This document shows, piece by piece, positions 48,784 through 58,058 of a DNA stretch of 64,000 bases. The notes below the pieces were generated by a model that saw only the letters and a program-made list of their open reading frames with translations, was not told the origin of the DNA and made no database searches. Position 1 is the first letter of the stretch, and the number at the start of each line of letters is the position of its first letter. The stretch is from contig NZ_CP094929.1 of NCBI RefSeq assembly GCF_022869165.1, forward strand, positions 1,488,001 to 1,552,000, read 5' to 3'. The position numbers and the translations under genes are program-made. Origin of the DNA: Sphaerochaeta associata (GTDB lineage: Bacteria; Spirochaetota; Spirochaetia; Sphaerochaetales; Sphaerochaetaceae).

Positions 48784-50163
48784 ATGGTATATACAGCAAG
48801 CAGGAAGCTTGACGAACTCAAACCTTCCGAGATAGTAAAGGAACTGGATAAATATATAATCGGCCAGAAGCAGGCAAAACGGACCATTGCGGTTGCCATC
48901 CGCAACAGGACCCGCCGCAAACGGCTGCCACTGGAAATCCGTGATGAGGTTTCTCCGAAAAACATCATTATGATCGGTCCCACCGGTGTGGGTAAGACTG
49001 AAATAGCCCGCCGTATCGCAAAGCTTTCCAACGCCCCCTTCATAAAAGTGGAAGCAACCAAATACACCGAAGTCGGGTATGTCGGACGGGATGTGGAGTC
49101 GATCATCCGTGATTTGATGAGCATCGCCGTACAGCAGGTGAAAGCCGAGCTTGCCGAACGAGAGCAGGAAAAGGTTGTCACCAGGGTGGAGGATCGTTTG
49201 TTGGATATTCTTCTGCCGCAGGTTAAGGAAGATCATTCGGTGGACATAATTCCGGTGGGCAGCACGTACAGCGACAGCCAGAAGGCAACCCGTGAAAGAT
49301 TTCGGCAGATGCTGCGCGACGGCAAGTTCGACGAGCGTGAGGTAGAGATCAATGTCCAGAGCCGCAAGCGTGTCGGCATCGAAGTGCTTGGACAACCAAA
49401 CATGGAGGAGTTGCAGGAGGCGATGCAGAGCATCGGTTCCATTTTCGGCAACGGTAAAGGCCACAACCGCAAGCTGACGGTCAAACGCGCCCGCGAAATT
49501 TTCACCGAGGAAGAGACGGACAAGGCGGTTGACACCGACCGCGCCATCGATGAGGCGAAGGAACGGGTCGAGCAGATGGGTATCGTATTCATCGATGAAA
49601 TCGACAAGGTTGCCAAGGGCGGCGGCTCGGGCGGCGGCATCGATGTCTCCCGTGAAGGGGTGCAGCGTGACATTCTTCCCATCATTGAAGGAACCAGCGT
49701 ATCCACCAAGTGGGGCGTCATAGACACCACGCACATCCTGTTCATTGCCAGCGGAGCATTCCATGTCTCAAAACCCAGCGACCTGATACCCGAGCTGCAG
49801 GGACGTTTTCCGCTGCGCGTGGAGCTTGACGACCTGAAGGCCGAGGATTTCTACCGAATACTGACCGAACCGGCAAATGCCATTACGATGCAATATCGTG
49901 AACTGCTCAAGACCGAGGGTGTTCAGATCATCTTTGAGGATGATGCCATCAGAAGAATCAGTGAGATTGCCTATGAGGTGAACTCAAATCATGATAATAT
50001 TGGAGCCCGAAGACTGTTCACCATTATGGAAAAACTGCTTGAGGAGTTGAGCTTCAGCGCAGATGAACTCAGCGGTCAGACCATTCCCATCACCCAGGCA
50101 TATGTGGATGAACGCCTTGGTGATGTAATCCAGAATCAGGATCTCTCGAAGTTCATCCTGTAG
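48784..50163 (+). CDS. hslU: HslUV unfoldase HslU
   Basis: A 459-residue AAA+ ATPase that feeds substrates to HslV. Walker A is GPTGVGKTE, Walker B IVFIDEIDKVA, with the I-domain between them (about 105-240), a GYVGRD pore loop, and the C-terminal LSKFIL tail that docks in HslV. The stop codon overlaps the TAGGAG site of the flhF-like gene. Confidence 0.96.
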   Translation: MVYTASRKLDELKPSEIVKELDKYIIGQKQAKRTIAVAIRNRTRRKRLPLEIRDEVSPKNIIMIGPTGVGKTEIARRIAKLSNAPFIKVEATKYTEVGYVGRDVESIIRDLMSIAVQQVKAELAEREQEKVVTRVEDRLLDILLPQVKEDHSVDIIPVGSTYSDSQKATRERFRQMLRDGKFDEREVEINVQSRKRVGIEVLGQPNMEELQEAMQSIGSIFGNGKGHNRKLTVKRAREIFTEEETDKAVDTDRAIDEAKERVEQMGIVFIDEIDKVAKGGGSGGGIDVSREGVQRDILPIIEGTSVSTKWGVIDTTHILFIASGAFHVSKPSDLIPELQGRFPLRVELDDLKAEDFYRILTEPANAITMQYRELLKTEGVQIIFEDDAIRRISEIAYEVNSNHDNIGARRLFTIMEKLLEELSFSADELSGQTIPITQAYVDERLGDVIQNQDLSKFIL

Positions 50164-50171
50164 GAGCGCAT

Positions 50172-51182
50172 TTGGAATTTCTGAGTCTTGAAGCAAGTGA
50201 TTATGAAAGCGCACTCAGGCAGGCCCGTAGCGAATACGGGAATGCCGTGCGCATTCATACACGAAAGGATTTCACCAAGGCTTCGATGCTTTCTAAACAA
50301 AAACGCTGCAAGATCACCTTTTATCTGGTGGAATCGAAACCCCCGGTTTCGGTGGTTGAAGAAGACCCTGGGCGGATTGAAGTCTTCGATGCTGATGCCT
50401 ACATGCAGGAGCTGCTCGTTTCCAATGATGTACCTTCTTCACTACATGCAGAGGCCAAGCAATTATTGGTTGCCGACAAGGGTGAGCATTCCCGCGCGGA
50501 GGTTGAGATAGCCCTGCTGCAATACCTGTTCGACGGAGTGCAGTTCGAGGAGGAAATAAGCTCACGGTATGCTGTTTTCGTCGGAGCTGCAGGAGTGGGG
50601 AAAACCACCATATCGATCAAGACAGCCCTGCATCTGCGCTCTCAGAAGGCAAAAAAGGTTGCGTTGTTGAGTCTGGATACCAATCGCGTCGGCTCACTCG
50701 GTCACATCAGGCAGTTAAGCCGTGAGTTTGCGCTCCCCTTGTTTGAAGCCTCACATGAAAAAGCATTGTCTGAATTGCTGCCTTCGCTCGAATCGTTCGA
50801 CCATGTTCTGGTCGACACCTGCTCATTCAGTGCAAAGTATGAGGAAATGAAGCCCATCCAGGATGCGATGCTGGCACTGCTTGGTGAAAAGGAGTGCAGC
50901 ACCTATCTGGTATTGAGCGCTACGTTCAAGGAAAGCGATTTGGCGGCCCAGCTGCAGATCTTCTCCCCGTTGCACATCCGAGCCGGCATCTGTACAAAGC
51001 TTGATGAGACCAGAGGCATCGGCACCTTGTTGGGTTTTACGCGCAAATCGAATCTGCCGTTGCTCTTTCTCTCCGACGGACAAACCATTCCTGACGATTT
51101 GCACATTGCATCGGCTTCCCATCTGATGAAATGCCTGCAAGGCTTCAGCCTCGATGTAACCCAATTTTTTCCATCAGCCTAG
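50172..51182 (+). CDS. flhF: FlhF-like SRP-family GTPase, diverged
   Basis: A 336-residue protein with FlhF organisation: an N-terminal segment (ASDYESALRQARSEYGNAVRIHTRKDF), a helical N domain (about 80-125) and an SRP-type G domain with P-loop GAAGVGKT (138-145), DTNR (169-172) and TKLDET (275-280). G3 is DTCS (215-218) rather than DTAGR. FlhF normally places flagella at cell poles, yet no flagellar gene is present. The TTG start at 50172 follows TAGGAG by 6 nt, 8 nt after hslU. The end overlaps the convergent PBP gene by 4 nt. A simple SRP54/FtsY is excluded by length and N-terminal region. Confidence 0.8.
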   Translation: MEFLSLEASDYESALRQARSEYGNAVRIHTRKDFTKASMLSKQKRCKITFYLVESKPPVSVVEEDPGRIEVFDADAYMQELLVSNDVPSSLHAEAKQLLVADKGEHSRAEVEIALLQYLFDGVQFEEEISSRYAVFVGAAGVGKTTISIKTALHLRSQKAKKVALLSLDTNRVGSLGHIRQLSREFALPLFEASHEKALSELLPSLESFDHVLVDTCSFSAKYEEMKPIQDAMLALLGEKECSTYLVLSATFKESDLAAQLQIFSPLHIRAGICTKLDETRGIGTLLGFTRKSNLPLLFLSDGQTIPDDLHIASASHLMKCLQGFSLDVTQFFPSA

Positions 51183-52846
51183 CGAACTTCCGTATCCTTG
51201 GCTTTCAGCTTGCCCTGGCTTACCAGCGACTGCACCAGGTTTGCGACGGCAGGGGCGGCGATGTTCGAACCCCAGATGGTATCCCCCTTGGGATTACCCG
51301 CTCCGATATAGATGATGTACTTTGGATTGTCGATGGGCACCATTGCAAGGGTTGAAGCCAAAACTGTTCCATCCTCATAGCTGTTGGTAAGCGGATTAAG
51401 AATCTGGGCTGTTCCGGTCTTCACTCCCACATCGACGCCGGCGACTCGGGCACGTACCCCGGTACCGCCATCCTCGGTTGCCATAAGCATACCGCTTCGA
51501 ATGAGGCTTGTGGTTTCGCTGTCCAATACTGATTGAATCACCACCCGCTCGCGTTCATACAGAATGCTTCCGTCAACGGGGGAAGTACGTCTGAGAATGA
51601 GATTGGGTTGCAAGAGTTCTCCTGAAGGGCATAAGGCTGTGGCTGCGGTTGCAAGATGAAGGGCCGAAGTGAGGAGTTCCTGTCCAAAGGAAATGGTTGC
51701 CTGCGATCGGCCGGACCATGTGGAGGGTGGGGCGATCTGGGAGCGGGCTCGGGATGGAAGACCGATATCATAGGAGCTATTGAAGCCAAAACTTGTAAGT
51801 ATGTCATAAAAAGCCTTTGCATCCGTCTGAAGGGCCCAGTGAACGATCGCCCCGTTGCAGGATTTACTGATCATCGTCCGCTCATCCACCTCACCGTGGA
51901 CAGCAGTGCAATTGACGGTGATTCTGCTTGCTCCGGCTTGGAAGGTATAACTGCCGTCGCAATCGAATGTTTCAGAGGTCTGCGCCTGGCCGGCTTTGAG
52001 CACCGCCGCCAAGCTGAAGAGCTTGAAGACCGAGCCCGGCTCGTAGAGAAGATTTACCGCATTGTTTCTTCGTTGCTCCATCTTCGAAGCCGAAAGATTG
52101 TTGATGTCGTACCAGGGATAGCTTCCCATGCCCAGGATATCGGCGTTGACAGCATCGAGAACGATCGCCATCGCATAATCGGGGTTGTGTTGGTCGGCAA
52201 TCTGCTGCAATTGGACATCCAATGCATATTGGATGTCCAAATCGAGAGTGAGTGTGATGTCCTGCCCATAGGTCACGGGAGCAGTGCCGATTTCGGGGTA
52301 GGGATTCAGATGAGCCTCCTCACTGAGCTCGATTCCCTCGATGCCGTATCCCTCTGTATTGGTGAAACCGATGATCTGCGAAGCGTGGAATTGGGCGGGG
52401 TAGGTCCTTCCCATGCGTTTCTCGACATTCACCTGTCCTCTGAGGGAGTACTTTTGGATTGCATCCAGCAGCGGTTGGACCATCCGGTCATCGATGCGCT
52501 CCTTGATCTGGGCGTAGGTAGTGTACGACTGCGCCTTGTTTTGTATTTCCTGGGGGTTCATCTGCACGAAAGGGGCTATGACTTCACTTACAAGCTGCAT
52601 GTCCTTGATGGCATTGAGATGGAGATAGACTCCCCAGTAGGGTGTCTGGATGGCGAGGATTCTTTGGTTTCTGTCATAGATGGTGCCTCTGACGACCTGC
52701 GAAGCAACCTGAGGATTGTTGTAAGATTTGCTCGTGTTTTGATTAAAAAGCATCAAAAAGCCCAACCTGAGCAGAAAAATTCCTAAAAATATGATACATA
52801 GAAGGCACAAGAGCCTGATATAGGAATGTTTTGGACTGGTAGCCAT
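51179..52846 (-). CDS. Class B penicillin-binding protein (FtsI/PBP2-like transpeptidase)
   Basis: A 555-residue bitopic protein: short cytoplasmic tail, transmembrane helix at about 11-33, dimerisation domain opening VVRGTIYDRNQRILA, then the transpeptidase domain. All three catalytic motifs are intact: Ser272-x-x-Lys275 (PGSVFKLF), Ser329-Cys-Asn331, and Lys476-Thr-Gly478. It forms peptide cross-links and would pair with FtsW. There are no PASTA repeats. No ribosome-binding site precedes the ATG; a -10 hexamer lies 6 nt upstream (predicted leaderless). Whether it is divisional or elongation-specific is not clear from sequence; being the only one near the division cluster suggests FtsI. Confidence 0.9.
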   Translation of the reverse strand: MATSPKHSYIRLLCLLCIIFLGIFLLRLGFLMLFNQNTSKSYNNPQVASQVVRGTIYDRNQRILAIQTPYWGVYLHLNAIKDMQLVSEVIAPFVQMNPQEIQNKAQSYTTYAQIKERIDDRMVQPLLDAIQKYSLRGQVNVEKRMGRTYPAQFHASQIIGFTNTEGYGIEGIELSEEAHLNPYPEIGTAPVTYGQDITLTLDLDIQYALDVQLQQIADQHNPDYAMAIVLDAVNADILGMGSYPWYDINNLSASKMEQRRNNAVNLLYEPGSVFKLFSLAAVLKAGQAQTSETFDCDGSYTFQAGASRITVNCTAVHGEVDERTMISKSCNGAIVHWALQTDAKAFYDILTSFGFNSSYDIGLPSRARSQIAPPSTWSGRSQATISFGQELLTSALHLATAATALCPSGELLQPNLILRRTSPVDGSILYERERVVIQSVLDSETTSLIRSGMLMATEDGGTGVRARVAGVDVGVKTGTAQILNPLTNSYEDGTVLASTLAMVPIDNPKYIIYIGAGNPKGDTIWGSNIAAPAVANLVQSLVSQGKLKAKDTEVR

Positions 52847-52860
52847 GATTGTTTTATACT
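52831..52860. promoter_or_regulatory. Overlapping face-to-face promoters of the PBP and LysM genes
   Basis: Plus strand: TTGGAC (52831-52836), 18-bp spacer, TATACT (52855-52860) reading into the LysM gene. Minus strand: TATAAA (52853-52858) reading into the PBP gene, with ATG 6 nt beyond; its -35 is weak. The two -10 elements share the bases 52855-52858, so RNA polymerase cannot occupy both. Confidence 0.55.
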
Positions 52861-52887
52861 ACTATGTAGAAAAGGTAATGTCGAGCT

Positions 52888-54006
52888 ATGGCAAAAGACT
52901 ATTATGACGATATGCAGGAGCGGCCTTCCTGGCGGTCACGGACAGAGGGGCAGCGGACAAAACCCAGCCGTGGTCTGATCTGGACCATTGCACTGGGGAT
53001 AGCCATCTGTGTGGTGGTAATAGTCATTTGGTATCAGTTCTTCCCGGCTCAGGAGAGCAGGACTGGTGAGAGCCCCAAGACCGTAGTCGAAGTGCTTCCT
53101 CAGGTAGAGAAAATCATCGATGCACCCCAGGTATCCGCAGTAGTCGCTCCTTCCACCGATGCTGCAGTTCCTTCCGCAACCACTTCTGTGGCCGATGCAG
53201 TGGTTCTCGACACCCAGGCCCGTTCACTTTCCGACCGGCCCGTCGTGGGGGGGCCGTCCAGCTCGGTAACCGTCCAATATGCAGATCACTTGGTTGCTTC
53301 GGGAGAGGACCTTGCCTCCATCGCAGCCTTGTACAATCTGAAGACCCAAACATTGATCAGTGTCAACCAGATTCGTAACATCCAGGCGATACGGGAAGGC
53401 GTTACGCTGCGGATTCCCGACCGTGACGGACAGTTGTACACCGTTCGCGAGGGGGATATGCTCTCCACCATTGCACGCAAATACAGTCCATCCCTGGGAT
53501 GGAAGACCCTGCAGGAGATCAACGGTCTCAAGAGCGAGAACATCCTTGTCGGCCAACAGCTGTTCATCCCTGATACTTCTTCAACCTCCACGAAACAACT
53601 TGCCGATGTAGCTCCGATTCAATTTCAGAAACCTGCCTCGGGTACAATCACCACGCTTTTCGGGCAACCATACACAAATCCGGCTACCGGAACCAGTGAA
53701 AGCATCGGCGGCATCCTGATCGTCGGTAACTGGGGTTCGGCGGTTGTCGCTTCGGCCGGCGGCCAGGTGGTCGATGCCGGTTATGAGGTGAAAGGCAGGG
53801 GTCGGTTCGTGGTGCTCAGCCATGAAGGTGGATACCGCACCAGCTACCATCATCTGGAGAATGTTGAGGTACGCATCGGCATGACGCTCTCCAAGGGTGA
53901 GACGATAGGAAGCATCGGTACCAGCGGCACCACCTATGAGCGGCCGACGCTCTTCTTCAGCATTGAGCAGTCGGGTATCGCCCTCGATCCAACACAGTTC
54001 TTCTAG
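52888..54006 (+). CDS. Membrane-anchored LysM protein with degenerate LytM (M23) domain
   Basis: A 372-residue protein: basic cytoplasmic tail, transmembrane helix about 29-49, a low-complexity linker rich in Val/Ala/Ser, two LysM peptidoglycan-binding domains (about 133-177 and 184-229), and a LytM/M23 fold (about 243-360). The zinc ligands of active M23 enzymes are missing: the HxGID histidine and aspartate correspond to GGILI, and HLHFE is TLFFS. It is thus probably a non-catalytic regulator, like EnvC or NlpD, which activate amidases at the septum. The site AAAGG is 12 nt from the ATG, so translation may be modest. Confidence 0.85.
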   Translation: MAKDYYDDMQERPSWRSRTEGQRTKPSRGLIWTIALGIAICVVVIVIWYQFFPAQESRTGESPKTVVEVLPQVEKIIDAPQVSAVVAPSTDAAVPSATTSVADAVVLDTQARSLSDRPVVGGPSSSVTVQYADHLVASGEDLASIAALYNLKTQTLISVNQIRNIQAIREGVTLRIPDRDGQLYTVREGDMLSTIARKYSPSLGWKTLQEINGLKSENILVGQQLFIPDTSSTSTKQLADVAPIQFQKPASGTITTLFGQPYTNPATGTSESIGGILIVGNWGSAVVASAGGQVVDAGYEVKGRGRFVVLSHEGGYRTSYHHLENVEVRIGMTLSKGETIGSIGTSGTTYERPTLFFSIEQSGIALDPTQFF

Positions 54007-54015
54007 AGAAAACAA

Positions 54016-54036
54016 GGGACCGGAAATTCCGGTCCC
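54016..54036. terminator. Bidirectional terminator between the LysM gene and secA
   Basis: An 8-bp GC-rich stem (54016-54023 with 54029-54036) and a 5-nt loop; the tail is CATTTCTT on plus and TTGTTTTC on minus. It serves the two convergent genes. Confidence 0.7.
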
Positions 54037-54042
54037 CATTTC

Positions 54043-56808
54043 TTACACATTCTTTCCATGACAGTGTTTGTATTTCTTGCCGCTGCCACAGGGGCACGGA
54101 TCGTTGCGTCCGACCTTCGGTTGGTCGCGTCGGATGGTGACCGCTGCGACATCGCCTCCTCCCTGTACACGCCTGGCCGGTTGGGATTCTGAAGCGAATG
54201 CTCCCTTTGCAGTGTGTGACTCTACCATTCTTGCTTTGCTGCTCGGTCTCTGGTAGGACTGTTCGGGTCGGGTGATCTGCACACGTACCAATGTCTGGGC
54301 CATGAAATGCTTGATGCCTTCGAGCATCTCATTGAAGATTTCAAAGCCTTCAACCTTGTACTCCACCAAAGGATTCTTCTGTGCATAGGAGCGCAGTCCT
54401 ACTGCATCCCTAAGATCCTCAAGGGTAGTCAGGTGATCCTGCCAGCGAAGATCGACCTGCCTGAGGTAGTTGAAGCGGAGGAAGTCGTTGAACGGTTTTT
54501 CACCGGTCAGTGCAACCTTTGAGTCGATTTCGGCATTGATACACTGAACCAGATGCTGCTTGTACTGTTCGCTTGTGGCTTTTGCATCCAGGACAGGAAC
54601 GGTGAGTTGGAAAGTGGTCAGCATCTCAGAGAGGATTTTTGTTCCTTTCTGGTCGTCCTTGGCATCGGCGAATACGGTATCGACGATTCCCGAGCTGATT
54701 TCATGACAGATACTCCTCACACGCTCAATAAGATGCTCGTCAGCCAGGATTGCATCGCGCTCGCCATACATGAAATTGCGTTGTTCGTTCAGTACATCGT
54801 CATAGTCGAGCAAGTGTTTTCTGATTTCGAAGTTTCGGTCTTCAACCCGTTTCTGGGCTTTCTCGATGGCATTGGAGAGCATTCGATGCTCGATCGGCTC
54901 CCCGTCCTGCATTCCGATTTTTCCCAGGATGTTTTTCAGGTTCTCCGAAGCGAAGAGTCTCATCAGGGGGTCGTCAAGCGATACAAAGAAACGGCTGGCA
55001 CCGGGGTCCCCTTGTCGGCCGCTTCGTCCTCTGAGCTGGTTGTCGATACGTCGTGATTCATGCCGCTCCGTTCCCAGGATATAAAGGCCGCCTAGTGACT
55101 TTACTTCTTCATAGTCCTTTTTCCAAGCAGGGAAAACCTGCTTGAGGGCGTCGGCGAACTCTTCGGGGGAAGCTTCCGTGCCGCATACTCTGCGTGCTCT
55201 CGCCTCAATGCTGCCCCCAAGCTTGATATCCGTACCACGGCCTGCCATGTTGGTGGCGATGGTGACCGCCCCCTTGGCACCGGCTTCCTCGATGATCATG
55301 GCTTCACGGGCATGGTTCTTGGCATTGAGCACCTCGTGCTTGATGCCCATGCGCCTAAGCAAAACTGAGAGCAGCTCGCTCTTTTCAATGCTGATGGTAC
55401 CCACAAGAATTGGTTGGCCGGTCTTGTGGACCTTTTCGATCTCCTCACAGATGGCCTTGAACTTGAACTGCTCGTTGTAGTAGACAAGGTCGGGGAAGTC
55501 TTTGCGGACCACAGGCTTGTTCGTAGGGATGACCACCACATCAAGATTGTAGATTTTCAAGAATTCCGGTGCTTCGGTGTCGGCGGTGCCGGTCATGCCG
55601 CTGATCTTGTCATACATGCGGAAGAAGTTCTGGAAGGTAATAGTGGCCAACGTCTTGTTCTGTCCGAGGATCTTGATTTTCTCCTTGGCTTCTATAGCCT
55701 GGTGCAGCCCGTCGCTGTACCGTCTGCCATGGAGGATACGGCCGGTGAACTCGTCGACAATCTGGACCTGGCCGTCGACCACCACGTAATCGACGTCATT
55801 GCGATAGAGTCTGAGCGCCTTCACCGCCTGGGTGACATAGTGAACGTATTCAAAGTTCTCATCGGCATAAATCGAACCGTTTATGACATGGTGCTTGTTC
55901 AGCAACTCTTCCATGTGCAGCATCCCTTGGTTGGTGAAGGAGACTTTCTTCTGTTTTTCATCAAGTTTGTAGTCGCCGCGCTCCTCAAAGGGCTTGGCGT
56001 TGCGGTCGAAGCGGGCAAGGGGGTCCTGCTCGTAGTAGTCACCGGTCTCGGGATCCTTCTCACACTCGACCAAGGAGGATGCGATTTTCGCAGCACCCAG
56101 TACCTGGGCCGAGTCGTCCTCGCTTTGGCCGCTGATGATCAAGGGGGTTCTGGCTTCGTCGATGAGAATCGAGTCGATTTCGTCGATGATGCAATAGTGA
56201 TGCTTGGGCTGGATTTTCTCCTCGGCCGACCACTTCATGTTGTCCCTGAGGTAGTCGAAGCCGAATTCGTTGTTCGTACCATACGTTACATCCCTGCTGT
56301 ATGCTCTTCGCTTGGCCTCATTGTCCATATCCGAGAGGATGACTCCCACCGAAAGCCCCAAAAACTCGTATATGGGTCCCATCCATGAAGCATCACGGCC
56401 TGCAAGGTAGTCGTTGACAGTGACGATATGCACCCCTTTCCCTTCAAGGGCGTTCAGATATGCTGCCGGAACGCAGGTGAGGGTCTTGCCTTCACCGGTT
56501 TTCATCTCCAGGATTTTTCCCTGATGGAGTACGACTGCTCCCATAATCTGTACATCATAGTGCCGCTCACCCAGAACACGCTTGGAGGCTTCCCTGGCCA
56601 GGGCGAAAGCCTTGGGCAGCAAACTCTCCAAGGAGGCTCCTTCTTCCAGTTGCTTCCTGAACTGTGCAGTTTGAATAGGGAATTGGTCATCGGACAACGC
56701 TGAAGCCCAAGACTCTTCCTTGTTTACCTGCTCCACGAAGGGAAGGAGTGATCGCAGGTCCTTGTCTTGCTTGGTTCCGAACAATTTGGTGAAAAATGAG
56801 GTGCCCAT
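54043..56808 (-). CDS. secA: Protein translocase ATPase SecA
   Basis: A 921-residue motor that pushes preproteins through Sec[12 protein letters not shown] is the Walker A region, [20 protein letters not shown] the DEAD-type Walker [11 protein letters not shown] and [10 protein letters not shown] the second motor domain, and [14 protein letters not shown] the C-terminal zinc tail for SecB or ribosome. The start at 56808 ([11 protein letters not shown]) fits the family; the in-frame ATG at 56874 lies upstream of the promoter -10. The ribosome-binding site is weak (GCGAGA). Confidence 0.96.
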   Translation of the reverse strand: MGTSFFTKLFGTKQDKDLRSLLPFVEQVNKEESWASALSDDQFPIQTAQFRKQLEEGASLESLLPKAFALAREASKRVLGERHYDVQIMGAVVLHQGKILEMKTGEGKTLTCVPAAYLNALEGKGVHIVTVNDYLAGRDASWMGPIYEFLGLSVGVILSDMDNEAKRRAYSRDVTYGTNNEFGFDYLRDNMKWSAEEKIQPKHHYCIIDEIDSILIDEARTPLIISGQSEDDSAQVLGAAKIASSLVECEKDPETGDYYEQDPLARFDRNAKPFEERGDYKLDEKQKKVSFTNQGMLHMEELLNKHHVINGSIYADENFEYVHYVTQAVKALRLYRNDVDYVVVDGQVQIVDEFTGRILHGRRYSDGLHQAIEAKEKIKILGQNKTLATITFQNFFRMYDKISGMTGTADTEAPEFLKIYNLDVVVIPTNKPVVRKDFPDLVYYNEQFKFKAICEEIEKVHKTGQPILVGTISIEKSELLSVLLRRMGIKHEVLNAKNHAREAMIIEEAGAKGAVTIATNMAGRGTDIKLGGSIEARARRVCGTEASPEEFADALKQVFPAWKKDYEEVKSLGGLYILGTERHESRRIDNQLRGRSGRQGDPGASRFFVSLDDPLMRLFASENLKNILGKIGMQDGEPIEHRMLSNAIEKAQKRVEDRNFEIRKHLLDYDDVLNEQRNFMYGERDAILADEHLIERVRSICHEISSGIVDTVFADAKDDQKGTKILSEMLTTFQLTVPVLDAKATSEQYKQHLVQCINAEIDSKVALTGEKPFNDFLRFNYLRQVDLRWQDHLTTLEDLRDAVGLRSYAQKNPLVEYKVEGFEIFNEMLEGIKHFMAQTLVRVQITRPEQSYQRPSSKARMVESHTAKGAFASESQPARRVQGGGDVAAVTIRRDQPKVGRNDPCPCGSGKKYKHCHGKNV

Positions 56809-56857
56809 GGATATCTCGCTTGCCGATAAAGATTGAGGAGCTTGGCCCCTCCTTCCT

Positions 56858-56863
56858 AGTATA
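56858..56863 (-). promoter_or_regulatory. -10 element of the secA promoter
   Basis: Minus-strand TATACT. No convincing -35 lies 16-18 bp upstream. The predicted leader of about 45-50 nt contains a small GGAG/CTCC hairpin near its start. Confidence 0.4.
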
Positions 56864-56969
56864 CTCATTCTCATGAGGCAAGAAAAGTGAAACCATGAGA
56901 AAAAGGTGGGCCAAATCTACCCGCACTGTATCAAGATGATACAAGTGACTAGCCGTTTCAAAGCTGTCA

Positions 56970-56978
56970 TGGTATAGT
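56970..56978 (+). promoter_or_regulatory. Extended -10 promoter of murG, predicted leaderless
   Basis: TGGTATAGT (TGn at 56970-56972, TATAGT 56973-56978) followed by 6 nt and the ATG at 56985. The predicted +1 is the A of the start codon. No Shine-Dalgarno sequence exists. Confidence 0.6.
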
Positions 56979-56984
56979 CAACCT

Positions 56985-58055
56985 ATGATTGTCTGCTATA
57001 CAGGGGGTGGCACCCTCGGTCATATCTATCCCGCACTTGCCGTACACGAGGTTCTTGGAAAGCGGGCGGGGTATCAGGCTTTTTGGATCGGACGGGAAGA
57101 TCGATCAGAAAAAGAGGCCGTGGAACTAGCGGGCATTCCTTTTTTTGCCATCCGCAGCGGAAAACTGAGACGATATCGGTCGCTGAAAAACCTGCTTGAC
57201 ATCGGCAATGTGCTCGTAGGGTGTTTTCAAGCCTTCTGTATACTCAGACGCAACAGGCCGAACGTGCTCTTTTCCAAGGGAGGCTTTGTCTCCGTTCCTC
57301 CTGTGCTCGCGGCCTTTCTCCTCGGAATACCGGTAGTCAGCCATGAAAGCGATGCCAGTGCCGGCCTGGCCACCCGCATCAATGCCCGCTTCTCCCGCTT
57401 TGTCTGCGTTCCGTTTGCACAGGGATTCGAAACAATACAGAAGCACAAGCGTGTGGTTACCGGCAATCCCATCCGGCAGGCCTTGGTTGCCGAGGCCGAG
57501 CAGCCGTACAAAGAGGGTGAACTTGCGTTCATCGGTAAGGATGAGAAGCTCATCCTCGTTCTCGGAGGCAGCAGCGGGTCGCAGCAGATCAATGCCCTTA
57601 TTCGAAGCAATCTTGAAGCATTGACCCAATTGGCGTATGTTTATCACCAATGCGGGTCCAAGGATGTACAGAACCTGGTACACGAGCGATACACCGAAGT
57701 CGCTTTCATCACTGATTTGCTGCCATCCCTCTTGAAACGGGCGGATTTGGTGATCAGCCGCAGCGGGGCGAACACCATCGCAGAGCTTGCGCTCTTCGGA
57801 TGTCCGAGCCTGCTCATCCCCCTAAGCCGTCAATACAGCAGGGGAGACCAGATAGATAATGCGCTTCGTCTTGCCTCCCTCGGTGCTTCTCGCGTACTCT
57901 TGGATGAGAACGACCTCAATCGATTCTTCGTGGAAGTAAAAGACTTGCTGGACGATAGGCAAAAGCGCACAATGCTTTCTGGGAACATCAGGAAACTGGC
58001 ACAAAAAGAGTGTGCACATTCTATAGCTGAGCTGCTTGGCAGCGTGAAGGAGTAA
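56985..58055 (+). CDS. murG: Lipid II synthase MurG
   Basis: A 356-residue GT-B glycosyltransferase adding GlcNAc to lipid I on the cytoplasmic face of the membrane. The first glycine loop reads TGGGTLGHIYPALAV, with Leu where GGGTGGH is usual; the second loop LGGSSGSQQIN, and SRSGANTIAEL with the UDP-GlcNAc glutamate. The conserved loop begins at residue 6, so the start codon is certain even without a ribosome-binding site. It is separate from the main wall cluster, 14 kb away from mraY. Confidence 0.94.
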   Translation: MIVCYTGGGTLGHIYPALAVHEVLGKRAGYQAFWIGREDRSEKEAVELAGIPFFAIRSGKLRRYRSLKNLLDIGNVLVGCFQAFCILRRNRPNVLFSKGGFVSVPPVLAAFLLGIPVVSHESDASAGLATRINARFSRFVCVPFAQGFETIQKHKRVVTGNPIRQALVAEAEQPYKEGELAFIGKDEKLILVLGGSSGSQQINALIRSNLEALTQLAYVYHQCGSKDVQNLVHERYTEVAFITDLLPSLLKRADLVISRSGANTIAELALFGCPSLLIPLSRQYSRGDQIDNALRLASLGASRVLLDENDLNRFFVEVKDLLDDRQKRTMLSGNIRKLAQKECAHSIAELLGSVKE

Positions 58056-58058
58056 GGT

